Origin: Variovorax beijingensis
GTDB lineage: Bacteria; Pseudomonadota; Gammaproteobacteria; Burkholderiales; Burkholderiaceae_C
DNA: 64,000 nt
Direction: 5' to 3'
Assembly (NCBI RefSeq): GCF_003951285.1
Contig: NZ_RXFQ01000016.1
Location: 62,001-126,000, forward strand
Made by a program: the position numbers and the translations under genes. Positions 19,371 to 28,875 of the stretch are shown one piece after another. Positions within the stretch are counted from its first letter, which is position 1; the number at the start of each line of letters is the position of its first letter. Below the pieces are notes generated by a model. That model was not told the DNA's origin. It did not search any database and saw only the letters and a list, made by a program, of their open reading frames with translations.

Positions 19371-19909
19371 AACTGATCCTCGACTTCTTTCCGATCCTGC
19401 TGTTCTTCGGCGCCTACAAGCTGGCCGACATCTACACCGCCACCGGCGTGCTGATGGCCGCCACCGTGCTGCAGATGGGCATCATCTACGCCCTGGACCG
19501 CAAGCTGCAGGCCATGCAGAAGGCCACGCTGGTGCTCATTCTGCTGTTCGGCACGCTCACGCTGGTACTGCACGACGACCGCTTCATCAAGTGGAAGCCC
19601 ACAGTCCTCTACGGCGCCATGGCCATCGCCCTGGCGGTGGCGCTCTGGGCGCTGAAGAAGAACTTCCTCAAGATGCTGCTGGGCTCGCAGCTCCAGCTGC
19701 CGGACCGCATCTGGGGGCGCCTGAACGTGGCGTGGATCGGCTATTGCCTCTTCATGGCGGCCATCAACGGCTACGTGGCGGCCTACTTCACCACCGAGGC
19801 ATGGGTCAACTTCAAGCTCTGGGGCTACGTGTTCCCGATCGTGTTCCTGGTGGCGCAGGGCCTTTATATCTCGCCGCACCTCAAGGGCGACGACAAGCCC
19901 GCATCATGA
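19367..19909 (+). CDS. yciB: Inner-membrane septation protein A family (YciB), 180 aa
   Basis: This is a small integral membrane protein with about five hydrophobic segments. It begins MKLILDFFPILLFFGAYKLADIYTAT and keeps the family motif DDRFIKWKPTVLY. In E. coli YciB affects septation and envelope balance. The ATG at 19367 overlaps the msrB stop, and its own stop overlaps the bolA start. The longer open frame upstream is antisense read-through of selO and msrB. Confidence 0.93.
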   Translation: MKLILDFFPILLFFGAYKLADIYTATGVLMAATVLQMGIIYALDRKLQAMQKATLVLILLFGTLTLVLHDDRFIKWKPTVLYGAMAIALAVALWALKKNFLKMLLGSQLQLPDRIWGRLNVAWIGYCLFMAAINGYVAAYFTTEAWVNFKLWGYVFPIVFLVAQGLYISPHLKGDDKPAS

Positions 19910-20187
19910 GCGCTGCCGTGAGCCACCCCCTGCCGACCGCGCGCGACCTCGAAGCGGCGCTGCGCGAAGCGCTCGACCCTACCACGCTCGAGGTGATCGA
20001 CGAGAGCGGCGCCCACGCTGGCCACGCAGGCGCCAATGCCGAGGGCCGGGGCACCCATTTCCGGGTCCGCATTGCTTCCCCACTGTTCGAAGGGAAGCCC
20101 CGCGTGGCGCGCCATCGCCTTGTGTATGATGCCCTCCAAGTTTTTATCGCACAGGGTCTGCACGCCATCGCCATCGAGGTGCTCTGA
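19906..20187 (+). CDS. bolA: BolA family protein, 93 aa
   Basis: This is a small KH-like fold protein that pairs with monothiol glutaredoxins in Fe-S handling. The core HFRVRIASPLFEGKPRVARHR and the histidine-containing YDALQVF...GLHAIAIEVL are typical. There is no signal peptide. The start overlaps the yciB stop as ATGA, making it the fourth coupled gene of the selO operon. Confidence 0.9.
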   Translation: MSAAVSHPLPTARDLEAALREALDPTTLEVIDESGAHAGHAGANAEGRGTHFRVRIASPLFEGKPRVARHRLVYDALQVFIAQGLHAIAIEVL

Positions 20188-20304
20188 GTCGCCGTTGGAT
20201 TGCCGGCACGCGCCGAAACGGCCGCGGCAGCCCCGCCCCCTTTCTTCCCGCTCCTCCGTTTTTTTCCACGCGCTTTTCGTACACGCGCATTTCCCCTCCA
20301 GCCT

Positions 20305-20317
20305 GATATTCATTTCA
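20305..20317 (+). promoter_or_regulatory. Candidate -10 box just before the ppiC start
   Basis: GATATT (20305-20310) is followed by CATTTC and the ATG at 20317. No Shine-Dalgarno sequence is visible. The six-base gap is the same as at selO, map and hipB and fits a leaderless transcript. Confidence 0.3.
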
Positions 20318-21102
20318 TGAAAAAACAACTCTTGCAGGCCGTTGCGGCCGCAGCGCTGCTCGGTGCGATTCCTCTGGCGGCTGTGGCGCAGAACGCGGCC
20401 ATCGTCAACGGCAAGCCCGTGCCCAAGGCGCGCATGGACGTGCTGGCCCAGCAGCTGGCCGCGGCCGGCCGCCCGGTCACGCCGGAGATGCAGGGCCAGT
20501 TGCGCGAGGAAATCGTCGCGCGCGAAGTGTTCATGCAGGAAGCGCAGAAGCAGGGCCTGGACGCCACCGACGACTACAGGAACCAGCTCGAGCTCGCCCG
20601 CCAGGCCATCCTGATCCGCGCACTGTTCGAGAACTACCGCAAGACCAGCCCGGTCTCGGACGCCGACGTGAAGGCCGAGTACGACAAGTTCGTGGCGGCC
20701 AATGGCGGCAAGGAATACAAGGCCCGCCACATCCTGGTCGAGACCGAAGACCAGGCCAAGAAGGTCATGGCCGACCTGAAGAAGGGCACCAAGTTCGAGG
20801 ACATCGCCAAGAAGCAGAGCAAGGACCCGGGATCGGGCGCCAATGGCGGCGATCTCGACTGGGCCAACCCCGCGAGCTTCGTGCCCGAGTTCTCCGAGGC
20901 GATGATCAAGCTCAAGAAGGGCGAGACCACGGCCGCCCCCGTCAAGACGCAGTTCGGCTACCACATCATCCGTGTCGACGACATCCGCCAGGCCCAACTG
21001 CCGAAGCTGGAAGAAGTGCAGCCGCAGATCACGCAGCAGCTGCAGCAGCAGCGCCTGCAGAAGTACCAGGAAGAGCTGCGCGCGAAGGCGAAGGTCGAGT
21101 AA
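20317..21102 (+). CDS. Periplasmic peptidyl-prolyl cis-trans isomerase (PpiC/parvulin type), 261 aa
   Basis: The protein folds or chaperones exported proteins. It has signal peptide MKKQLLQAVAAAALLGAIPL...VAQ. A SurA-like N-terminal helical domain spans residues 25-125. A parvulin domain follows at about 130-230, with KARHILVETEDQAKKVM, SKDPGSGANGGDLDW and KTQFGYHIIRVDD. The true start is the ATG at 20317. It follows bolA after 129 bases and ends at a strong bidirectional terminator. Confidence 0.93.
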   Translation: MKKQLLQAVAAAALLGAIPLAAVAQNAAIVNGKPVPKARMDVLAQQLAAAGRPVTPEMQGQLREEIVAREVFMQEAQKQGLDATDDYRNQLELARQAILIRALFENYRKTSPVSDADVKAEYDKFVAANGGKEYKARHILVETEDQAKKVMADLKKGTKFEDIAKKQSKDPGSGANGGDLDWANPASFVPEFSEAMIKLKKGETTAAPVKTQFGYHIIRVDDIRQAQLPKLEEVQPQITQQLQQQRLQKYQEELRAKAKVE

Positions 21103-21127
21103 GCCCCAGGGCTTTCCTGACCCATGA

Positions 21128-21153
21128 AAAAAGCGGCCCGCGGGCCGCTTTTT
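21128..21153. terminator. Bidirectional intrinsic terminator between ppiC and purL
   Basis: The 26 bases form a perfect palindrome: AAAAA, GCGGCCC-GC-GGGCCGC, TTTTT. It therefore has a T-run on both strands. It lies between the convergent ppiC and purL stops and should serve both. Confidence 0.92.
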
Positions 21154-21171
21154 CGTTTCGGGCTTTTTCTT

Positions 21172-24100
21172 TCAACCCACCCAGCGGCGCGCATTGCGCC
21201 AGATCCGCATCCAGGGGCTCAGCTCACTCCTGTCGCCGCCGGTCCAGCTCATCTGGATGTTGCGGAACACGCGTTCGGGGTGCGGCATCACCGCGGTGAA
21301 GCGGCCGTCGGGCGTGGTCACCGAGGTCAGGCCGCCGGCGCTGCCGTTCGGGTTGAACGGGTACTGCTCGGTCGGATTGCCGTGGTTGTCCACGAAGCGC
21401 ATGGCGGCAATGGCCTTGGCCGCATCGCCGCGGTGCTTGAAGTTGGCATAGCCCTCGCCGTGCGCCACTGCGATCGGCAGGCGCGTGCCCGCCATGCCCG
21501 CGAAGAAGATGCTCGGCGATTCGAGCACCTCGACCATCGACAGGCGCGCCTCGAAGCGTTCGCTCTGGTTGGTGGTGAAGCGCGGCCAGGCCTCGGCGCC
21601 CGGAATGATGTCGGCCAGTTCGGCGAACATCTGGCAGCCGTTGCACACGCCCAGGCCGAAGGTGTCTTCGCGGCCGAAGAAGGCCTTGAACTGCTCGGCG
21701 AGCTTCGGGTTGAAGGTGATGCTGCGCGCCCAGCCGATGCCAGCGCCCAGGGTATCGCCGTAGCTGAAGCCGCCGCAGGCCACCACGCCCTTGAAGTCGG
21801 CGAGGTTCGCCCGGCCCGCCTGCAGGTCGGTCATGTGGACGTCGAAGGCCTCGAAGCCGGCCTCGGTGAAGGCGTAGGCCATCTCGACGTGCGAGTTGAC
21901 GCCCTGCTCGCGCAGGATCGCGACCTTGGGGCGCGACGACAGCAGCCCCGGGCCGAGTTCGCCCCAGCCCTTGCCGAGCGGCGGCGAGACATGCCAGTGC
22001 AGGCCCGGATCGGCGGGTTCTCCCGCCGCGGCGTGCTCGGCATCGGCGCAGGCCGGGTTGTCGCGCTCGCGGGCGATCTTCCAGCTGACCGAATCCCACA
22101 CCTGGTGCAGGTCCTGCAGCGTTGCGCTGAACACCGACTTGGCGTCGCGCCAGACTTCGAGCTTGCCCTTGCCCGCATCCATCGTGGAGCTGGCGGGCCG
22201 CGTCTTGCCGACGAAATGGCTGTGGGCGCTGAGGCCGTGGGCGCGCAGCACCTGCATCACCTCGTTGCGCTCCTCGGTGCGCACCTGCAGCACCATGCCG
22301 AGTTCTTCGTTGAACAGCGCCTTGAGCGTGAGCTCCTCGCGCCGCGCGCTGACCTGCTGCGCCCAGTTCTTGGCGTCGCCGGTTTCCATGCGGCTGTCGG
22401 AGATGCCGTCGCCTTCGGTGACCAGCATGTCGACGTTGAGCGCCACGCCCACGTGGCCCGCAAAGGCCATCTCGCAGGCGGTGGCGAACAGGCCGCCGTC
22501 GCTGCGGTCGTGCATGGCCAGGATCTTGCCGTCGGCGCGCAGCGCGTTCACGGCATTGACCAGCGCGACGAGCTGCGCCGGATCGTCGAGGTCGGGCACC
22601 GTGTCGCCGCTCTGGTTGAGCGTCTGCGCCAGGATGCTGCCAGCCATGCGGTGCTGGCCGCGGCCCAGGTCGATGAGCACCAGCGTGGTGTCGGCCTGCG
22701 TGGCATCGAGTTGCGGCGTGAGCGTGCCGCGCACGTCGGCCAGCGTGGCGAAGGCGGTCACGATCAGGCTCACGGGCGAGGTGACCTTCCGGGCTTCGTC
22801 CCCATCGTTCCACTGCGTGCGCATCGACAGCGAATCCTTGCCGACCGGAATCGACACGCCCAGCGCCGGGCACAGCTCCAGGCCCACGGCCTTGACGGTT
22901 TCGTACAGCGCGGCATCTTCGCCGGGCTCGCCGCAGGCCGCCATCCAGTTGGCCGACAGCTTCACACGCGAGAGCTCGATGGGCGCGGCCAGCAGGTTGG
23001 TGATGGCCTCGGCCACGGCCATGCGGCCCGAGGCCGGCGCGTCGAGCGCGGCCAGCGGCGTGCGCTCGCCCATGCTCATTGCCTCGCCGGCAAAGCCCTT
23101 GTAGTCGGCCAGCGTCACGGCGCAGTCGGCCACCGGCACCTGCCAGGGGCCGACCATCTGGTCGCGGTGGCTCAGCCCGCCCACGGTGCGGTCGCCGATG
23201 GTGATCAGGAAGCGCTTGGAGGCCACGGTCGGGTGCGACAGCACGTCGATGGCGGCCTTCTGCAGGTCGACGCCCGTGAGGTCGAGCGGCTTGAACGTGC
23301 GGGCGACGCTCTTCACGTCGCGGTGCATCTTGGGCGGCTTGCCGAGCAGCACGTCCATCGGCATGTCGACGGGCTGAGGCGTGTCCTCGCTGCGCGCAGC
23401 GCCTTCGTCGGCCACCAGCAGCTGGCGCTCCTCGGTCGCCACGCCCACCACCGAGAACGGGCAGCGCTCGCGCTCGCAGAAGGCCTTGAACTGCTCGAGC
23501 GACTCGGGCGCGATGGCCAGCACATAGCGCTCCTGGCTTTCGTTGCACCAGATTTCCTTCGGCGCCATGCCCGACTCTTCGAGCGGCACCGCGCGCAGGT
23601 CGAAGCGCGCGCCGCGGCCGGCGTCGTTGGTCAGCTCGGGGAAGGCGTTGCTCAGGCCGCCCGCGCCCACATCGTGGATCGCGAGGATCGGGTTGGCCGC
23701 GCCCTGCTGCCAGCAATGGTTGATGACCTCCTGCGCACGGCGCTCGATCTCGGGGTTGCCGCGCTGCACCGAGTCGAAGTCGAGCTCGGCCGCGTTGGCG
23801 CCCGTGGCCATGGAACTTGCGGCGCTGCCGCCCATGCCGATGCGCATGCCGGGCCCGCCGAGCTGGATCAGGAGCGAGCCGGCCGGGAACTGGATCTTCT
23901 TCGTTTGCGTGGCATCGATGCTGCCGAGGCCGCCCGCGATCATGATGGGCTTGTGGTAGCCGCGCTGCACCGTATCGACATCGCTCGCCACGGTCTGCTC
24001 GTATTCGCGGAAGTAGCCCAGAAGGTTGGGCCGGCCGAACTCGTTGTTGAATGCGGCGCCGCCCAGCGGGCCCTCGGTCATGATCTGCAGCGGGCTGGCG

Positions 24101-25209
24101 ATGTGCTCGGGCTTGCCGTAGTGGCCCTCTTCGGGCCAGAGCTTCGACACCGTGAAGCCGGTCAGGCCGGCCTTGGGCTTGGAGCCGCGGCCGGTGGCGC
24201 CTTCGTCGCGGATCTCGCCGCCCGCGCCGGTCGAGGCGCCCGGGAACGGCGAAATGGCGGTCGGATGGTTGTGCGTCTCGACCTTCATCAGCACATGGCT
24301 CAGCGCGCTATCTTTTTGATAGCCTTGCGAGTCCGAAGCCGGAATGAAGCGCTCGACCGCCGTGCCCTCCATCACCGAGGCGTTGTCGGCATAGGCGATG
24401 ACCGTGTGCTGCGGGTTCTGCTTCTCGGTGTGGCGGATCATCGAGAACAGGCTTTGCGGCTGGGCCTGGCCGTCGATGGCGAAGCTGGCGTTGAAGATCT
24501 TGTGGCGGCAGTGCTCGCTGTTGGCCTGCGCGAACATCATCAGTTCGACATCGCTCGGGTTGCGTCCGAGCCGGGTGAAGGCTTCGACCAGGTAGTCGAT
24601 TTCGTCTTCCGCCAGCGCCAGCCCGAAACCCGTGTTGGCCGCCACCAGCGCGGCGCGGCCGCCGCCCTGCACGTCGACCAGCGCCATCGGCTGGGCCGGC
24701 AGTTCGCTGAACAGGCTGGCGGCCTGCTCGACGGTGGCCAGCACCGATTCGGTCATGCGGTCGTGCAGCGGGCCGGCCACGGTGGCCAGCAGGTCGCCCT
24801 CGAGCACGGGCACCTTGCCGATCAGCGGGGCCTTGAGCTTCAGGTGGTACTGGGTGACCCGCTCGACCCGGCGCAGCGCCAGGCCGCAGTTGTGGGCGAT
24901 GTCGGTGGCCTTCGACGCCCAGGGCGAGACAGTGCCCAGGCGCGGCGTGACGACCACCGAGGCACCTGCCTTGGCCGGCGCCTCGAAGGGCTCGCCGTAG
25001 GCCAGGAGCGCGGCAAAACGCTCGTGGCCGGCCGCATCGAGCGCCGCGTCGGTGACCACCAGGTGCACGAAACGGGCGCTGACGCCCTCGATGCGCGCAT
25101 CGATCGCCTGCAGCTTCGGCAGCAGCTGCCGCGCGCGGAAATCGCTGAGTGCGCTGCCGCCCTCGAAAAAGGTTACGACAGGAAGGGCTTGAGGTGCGGG
25201 CTGCGTCAC
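21172..25209 (-). CDS. purL: Phosphoribosylformylglycinamidine synthase PurL, 1345 aa
   Basis: This is the large one-chain FGAM synthase of purine synthesis. In order it has an N-terminal PurS-like domain (VVTFFEGGSALSDFRARQLL), linker, two ATP-binding AIRS-like halves, and a C-terminal glutaminase. The glutaminase keeps its nucleophile in GLGVCNGCQMFAEL and its histidine in VMPHPERVFRN. The start codon is GTG at 25209, without a clear ribosome site. It is transcribed away from map across a 114-base spacer. Confidence 0.96.
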   Translation of the reverse strand: MTQPAPQALPVVTFFEGGSALSDFRARQLLPKLQAIDARIEGVSARFVHLVVTDAALDAAGHERFAALLAYGEPFEAPAKAGASVVVTPRLGTVSPWASKATDIAHNCGLALRRVERVTQYHLKLKAPLIGKVPVLEGDLLATVAGPLHDRMTESVLATVEQAASLFSELPAQPMALVDVQGGGRAALVAANTGFGLALAEDEIDYLVEAFTRLGRNPSDVELMMFAQANSEHCRHKIFNASFAIDGQAQPQSLFSMIRHTEKQNPQHTVIAYADNASVMEGTAVERFIPASDSQGYQKDSALSHVLMKVETHNHPTAISPFPGASTGAGGEIRDEGATGRGSKPKAGLTGFTVSKLWPEEGHYGKPEHIASPLQIMTEGPLGGAAFNNEFGRPNLLGYFREYEQTVASDVDTVQRGYHKPIMIAGGLGSIDATQTKKIQFPAGSLLIQLGGPGMRIGMGGSAASSMATGANAAELDFDSVQRGNPEIERRAQEVINHCWQQGAANPILAIHDVGAGGLSNAFPELTNDAGRGARFDLRAVPLEESGMAPKEIWCNESQERYVLAIAPESLEQFKAFCERERCPFSVVGVATEERQLLVADEGAARSEDTPQPVDMPMDVLLGKPPKMHRDVKSVARTFKPLDLTGVDLQKAAIDVLSHPTVASKRFLITIGDRTVGGLSHRDQMVGPWQVPVADCAVTLADYKGFAGEAMSMGERTPLAALDAPASGRMAVAEAITNLLAAPIELSRVKLSANWMAACGEPGEDAALYETVKAVGLELCPALGVSIPVGKDSLSMRTQWNDGDEARKVTSPVSLIVTAFATLADVRGTLTPQLDATQADTTLVLIDLGRGQHRMAGSILAQTLNQSGDTVPDLDDPAQLVALVNAVNALRADGKILAMHDRSDGGLFATACEMAFAGHVGVALNVDMLVTEGDGISDSRMETGDAKNWAQQVSARREELTLKALFNEELGMVLQVRTEERNEVMQVLRAHGLSAHSHFVGKTRPASSTMDAGKGKLEVWRDAKSVFSATLQDLHQVWDSVSWKIARERDNPACADAEHAAAGEPADPGLHWHVSPPLGKGWGELGPGLLSSRPKVAILREQGVNSHVEMAYAFTEAGFEAFDVHMTDLQAGRANLADFKGVVACGGFSYGDTLGAGIGWARSITFNPKLAEQFKAFFGREDTFGLGVCNGCQMFAELADIIPGAEAWPRFTTNQSERFEARLSMVEVLESPSIFFAGMAGTRLPIAVAHGEGYANFKHRGDAAKAIAAMRFVDNHGNPTEQYPFNPNGSAGGLTSVTTPDGRFTAVMPHPERVFRNIQMSWTGGDRSELSPWMRIWRNARRWVG

Positions 25210-25308
25210 GGTCGAATGGGCCTGGGGCCGCGTTGGGAATCAAGAAATCTGGGCGAATGGCCGCTGACTGGGGTCATCCGCGTTAACCCGGAATTTTAGC
25301 TTGGTGAA

Positions 25309-25324
25309 TGGGATAATTCCGGGA
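25309..25324 (+). promoter_or_regulatory. Extended -10 promoter of map, probably leaderless
   Basis: TGG-GATAAT (TG at 25309-25310, GATAAT at 25312-25317) forms an extended -10 box. The map ATG begins exactly six bases after it, where transcription should start. There is no Shine-Dalgarno sequence and no good -35 box at 16-18 bases. Confidence 0.55.
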
Positions 25325-26148
25325 TGAGCATTACCTACAAAGACGCCGCAGGCATCGAAGCCATGCGCGTCGCCTGCCGCCTGGCTTCCGAGGTGCTGGA
25401 CTACCTCACGCCCCTCATCAAGCCCGGCATCACCACGAACGACGTCGACCGCCTGGCCGCCGAATACATGGTCAAGCAGGGCACCACCTCGGCCACCGTG
25501 GGCTACATGGGCGCCAGCAGCGTGCCCTTTCCGAAGTCGCTCTGCACCTCGGTGAACCACGTGGTCTGCCACGGCATTCCCAATGACAAGCCCTTGAAAA
25601 AGGGCGACATCATGAACGTCGACGTGACCGTCATCAAGGACGGCTGGTTCGGCGACAACAGCCGCATGTACATCATCGGCGATGCCTCCATCGCCGCCAA
25701 GCGCCTGTGCAGCATCACCTTCGAGGCCATGTGGCACGGCATCCTGCAGGTGCGACCCGGCGCCCACCTGGGCGACGTCGGCCATGCGATCCAGAAGTTC
25801 GCCGAAGGCCAGGGCTTCTCGGTGGTGCGCGAATTCTGCGGCCACGGCGTGGGCCAGCGCTTTCACGAAGAACCGCAGGTGCTGCACTACGGCCGCCCGG
25901 GCACGCTGGAAGAACTCAAGCCCGGCATGATCTTCACCATCGAGCCGATGATCAACGCCGGCAAGCGCGAGGTGAAGGAAGACTTCAAGGGCGGCCAGTA
26001 CGACGGCTGGACCATCGTCACCCGCGACCATTCGCTGTCGGCGCAGTGGGAACACACGGTGCTGGTCACCGAAACGGGCTACGAGGTGCTCACGCTGTCG
26101 GAAGGCAGCCCCCCCCTGCCCTCGTTCGTCACCTCCACGAAAACGTGA
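25324..26148 (+). CDS. map: Type I methionine aminopeptidase, 274 aa
   Basis: The enzyme removes the N-terminal methionine from new proteins. Metal ligands visible are D100 in MNVDVTV, D111 in WFGDNSRM, a histidine in CGHGVGQRFHEEP, a glutamate in FTIEPMIN and a glutamate in QWEHTVLV. H83 in CHGIPN lines the active site. The length is usual for type I. It is followed by glnD after 34 bases on the same strand. Confidence 0.96.
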   Translation: MSITYKDAAGIEAMRVACRLASEVLDYLTPLIKPGITTNDVDRLAAEYMVKQGTTSATVGYMGASSVPFPKSLCTSVNHVVCHGIPNDKPLKKGDIMNVDVTVIKDGWFGDNSRMYIIGDASIAAKRLCSITFEAMWHGILQVRPGAHLGDVGHAIQKFAEGQGFSVVREFCGHGVGQRFHEEPQVLHYGRPGTLEELKPGMIFTIEPMINAGKREVKEDFKGGQYDGWTIVTRDHSLSAQWEHTVLVTETGYEVLTLSEGSPPLPSFVTSTKT

Positions 26149-26182
26149 GCCGCGCGAGCGGCGCACGGCCGAGGACACTGCC

Positions 26183-28789
26183 GTGATCGAACCAGCCAAG
26201 ATCGATGTCGCCACCTTGCGCGAAGCCTATCGCGCCAGGAAGCTGGCGCTGTTCGACACCCTGCGCTTTGCGCGCGCGCCCACGCGCAGCGTGCACACGG
26301 TGCTGCGGCAGCTGTCGGCCCTGGCCGACCAGACGCTGCGCGCGCTCTGGCGGGAAGCCGATTTCGGCGACTCGCTCGCGCTGGTGGCCGTGGGCGGCTT
26401 CGGCCGCGGCGAGCTGTTTCCCTATTCCGATGTCGACGTGCTGCTGCTGCTGCCGCCCGAAGGCGAGGCCGGCGCGATCGATCCGGCCCGCATCGAGGCC
26501 TTCATCGGCCACTGCTGGGACGCGGGGCTCGAAATCGGCTCCAGCGTGCGCACCGTCGACGAGTGCCTGGCCGAAGCCGAGAAGGACGTGACGGTCCAGA
26601 CCTCGCTGCTCGAATCGCGGCTGATCACGGGCGACAAGAAGCTCTTCGTGGGCTTCCGCAGGCGCTTTGCACGCGCCATCGATCCGCAGGCCTTCTTCGT
26701 GGCCAAGTCGCAGGAAATGCGCCACCGCCACCAGAAGTTCGACAACACGCCCTACGCGCTCGAACCCAACTGCAAGGAGTCGCCCGGGGGCCTGCGCGAC
26801 CTGCAGACCATCCTCTGGATGGCCAAGGCCGCCGGCTTCGGCTGCCGCTGGGACGACCTTGCCAAGAACGGCCTGGCCACTTCTTTCGAGGCGCAGCAGA
26901 TCAAGCGCAACGAAGCGCTGCTCTCGCTGATCCGCGCGCGCCTGCACGTGATTGCCAACCGGCGCGAGGACCGCCTGGTGTTCGACCTGCAGACCGCGGT
27001 GGCGGCAAGCTTCGGCTACGAGAGCGAATCGCAGCGCAAGTCGAGCGAGGCGCTGATGCGGCGCTACTACTGGGCGGCCAAGGCGGTTTCGCAGCTCAAC
27101 CAGATCCTGCTGCTGAACATCGCGGAGCGGCTGCAGCCGGTGGACGAGCAGCACACGCCGATCAACGAGCGCTTCTTCGAGCGCGCGGGCCTCATCGAAA
27201 TCGCGAGCGACGATCTCTACGAGCGCGAGCCGCACGCCATTCTCGAAACCTTCCTGCTTTACCAGAAGACCATCGGCGTGAAGGGCCTGTCGGCGCGCAC
27301 GCTGCGCGCGCTCTACAACGCGCGCCACGTGATGGACAGCAAGTTCCGCAACGACCCGGTCAACCACCAGACCTTCATGCGCATCCTGCTGCAGCCCTAC
27401 GGCATCACGCACGCGTTCCGGCTCATGAACCAGACCTCGGTGCTGGGGCGCTATCTGCGGGTGTTCCGCAGCATCGTGGGACAGATGCAGCATGACCTGT
27501 TTCACGTGTACACCGTGGACCAGCACATCCTGATGGTGCTGCGCAACGTGCGGCGCTTCTTCATTGCCGAGCATGCGCATGAATACCCGTTCTGCTCGCA
27601 GCTCGCGGCCGGCTGGGACAAGCCATGGATCCTTTACGTGGCGGCGCTGTTCCACGACATCGCCAAGGGGCGCGGCGGCGACCATTCCACGCTCGGCGCA
27701 CGCGACGTGCAGCGCTTCTGCAAGCAGCACGGCATCGCGCGCGAGGATTCCAGGCTGATCGAATTCCTGGTCGCGGAGCACCTGGTGATGAGCCAGGTCG
27801 CGCAGAAGCAGGACCTGAGCGACCCCGAAGTGATCGGCGCCTTCGCCAAGCGCGTGGGCAACGAGCGCTATCTGACGGCGCTCTACCTGCTGACGGTGGC
27901 CGACATCCGCGGCACTTCGCCGCGCGTGTGGAATGCCTGGAAGGGCAAGCTGCTCGAAGACCTGTACCGCTACACGCTGCGCGCGCTCGGCGGCCGCATG
28001 CCCGACCCCGACGCCGAGGTGGAATCGCGCAAGCGCGAGGCGCTCGTGCAGCTCGCCCTGCACGCGCAGCCCTTCGAGGCCCACAAGGCCCTGTGGGCCA
28101 CGCTCGATGTCGGCTACTTCATGCGCCACGAAGCCACCGAGATCGCCTGGCATGCCAAGCAGCTCTCGCGCTTCGTGCCGCCGCCCAACGTGCCCGTCGA
28201 CCCCAAGGCGCCGCCGATCGTGCGGGCCCGTCTTTCGCCGGTGGGCGAAGGCCTGCAGGTGGTGGTCTACACGCCCGACCAGCCCGACCTCTTCGCGCGG
28301 ATCTGCGGCTACTTCGACCAGTCATCGTTCAGCATCCTTGACGCGAAAGTACACACCACGAGCAACGGCTACGCGCTCGACACGTTTCAGGTGGTGACCA
28401 CCTTCCTGCCCGACCACTACCGCGATCTCATCAGCATGGTGGAGTCGGGCCTGGGGCAGACGCTGACCGAGGCCGGTCCCCTGCCCCCGCCCAGCGTGGG
28501 CCGCGTGTCGCGGCGCGTGCGCAGCTTTCCGATCAAGCCGCGCATCAGCCTGCTGCCCGACGACAAGGCGCAGCGCTGGCTGCTCAACATCTCGGCCAGC
28601 GACCGCGCCGGACTGCTTTATTCGGTGGCGCGCGTGCTCGCCAGGCATCACCTAAACCTGCAGCTCGCCAAGGTCACCACGCTCGGCGAGCGCGTGGAAG
28701 ACACCTTCCTGATCAGCGGGCCCGAACTGCAGGGCCAGAAGACGCAGCTGGCCATCGAGACCGACCTGATGGAAGCGCTGGCCTCCTGA
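26183..28789 (+). CDS. glnD: Bifunctional [protein-PII] uridylyltransferase/uridylyl-removing enzyme GlnD, 868 aa
   Basis: GlnD senses glutamine and modifies PII. In order it has a nucleotidyltransferase domain (GGFGRGELFPYSDVDVLLLL, near residue 75), a helical domain, an HD phosphohydrolase domain (ALFHDIAKGRGGDHS, near residue 500) and two C-terminal ACT domains (TPDQPDLFARICGYF and SASDRAGLLYSVARV). The start is GTG at 26183 with GAGGA upstream. It probably shares a transcript with map. Confidence 0.96.
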   Translation: MIEPAKIDVATLREAYRARKLALFDTLRFARAPTRSVHTVLRQLSALADQTLRALWREADFGDSLALVAVGGFGRGELFPYSDVDVLLLLPPEGEAGAIDPARIEAFIGHCWDAGLEIGSSVRTVDECLAEAEKDVTVQTSLLESRLITGDKKLFVGFRRRFARAIDPQAFFVAKSQEMRHRHQKFDNTPYALEPNCKESPGGLRDLQTILWMAKAAGFGCRWDDLAKNGLATSFEAQQIKRNEALLSLIRARLHVIANRREDRLVFDLQTAVAASFGYESESQRKSSEALMRRYYWAAKAVSQLNQILLLNIAERLQPVDEQHTPINERFFERAGLIEIASDDLYEREPHAILETFLLYQKTIGVKGLSARTLRALYNARHVMDSKFRNDPVNHQTFMRILLQPYGITHAFRLMNQTSVLGRYLRVFRSIVGQMQHDLFHVYTVDQHILMVLRNVRRFFIAEHAHEYPFCSQLAAGWDKPWILYVAALFHDIAKGRGGDHSTLGARDVQRFCKQHGIAREDSRLIEFLVAEHLVMSQVAQKQDLSDPEVIGAFAKRVGNERYLTALYLLTVADIRGTSPRVWNAWKGKLLEDLYRYTLRALGGRMPDPDAEVESRKREALVQLALHAQPFEAHKALWATLDVGYFMRHEATEIAWHAKQLSRFVPPPNVPVDPKAPPIVRARLSPVGEGLQVVVYTPDQPDLFARICGYFDQSSFSILDAKVHTTSNGYALDTFQVVTTFLPDHYRDLISMVESGLGQTLTEAGPLPPPSVGRVSRRVRSFPIKPRISLLPDDKAQRWLLNISASDRAGLLYSVARVLARHHLNLQLAKVTTLGERVEDTFLISGPELQGQKTQLAIETDLMEALAS

Positions 28790-28875
28790 GGTGCGCTTGC
28801 CGCTTGTTTCATCCGCGGGTGCATCCTGCGGCATGATGGTGCCGACTTGATTCAACTCGAACGGCAACCCTCGAC

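Noticed and set aside
21124..25299. A 1391-codon open frame on the plus strand opposite purL
   Set aside because: purL is complete on the minus strand with all catalytic motifs; the antisense frame has the composition of a mirror frame.
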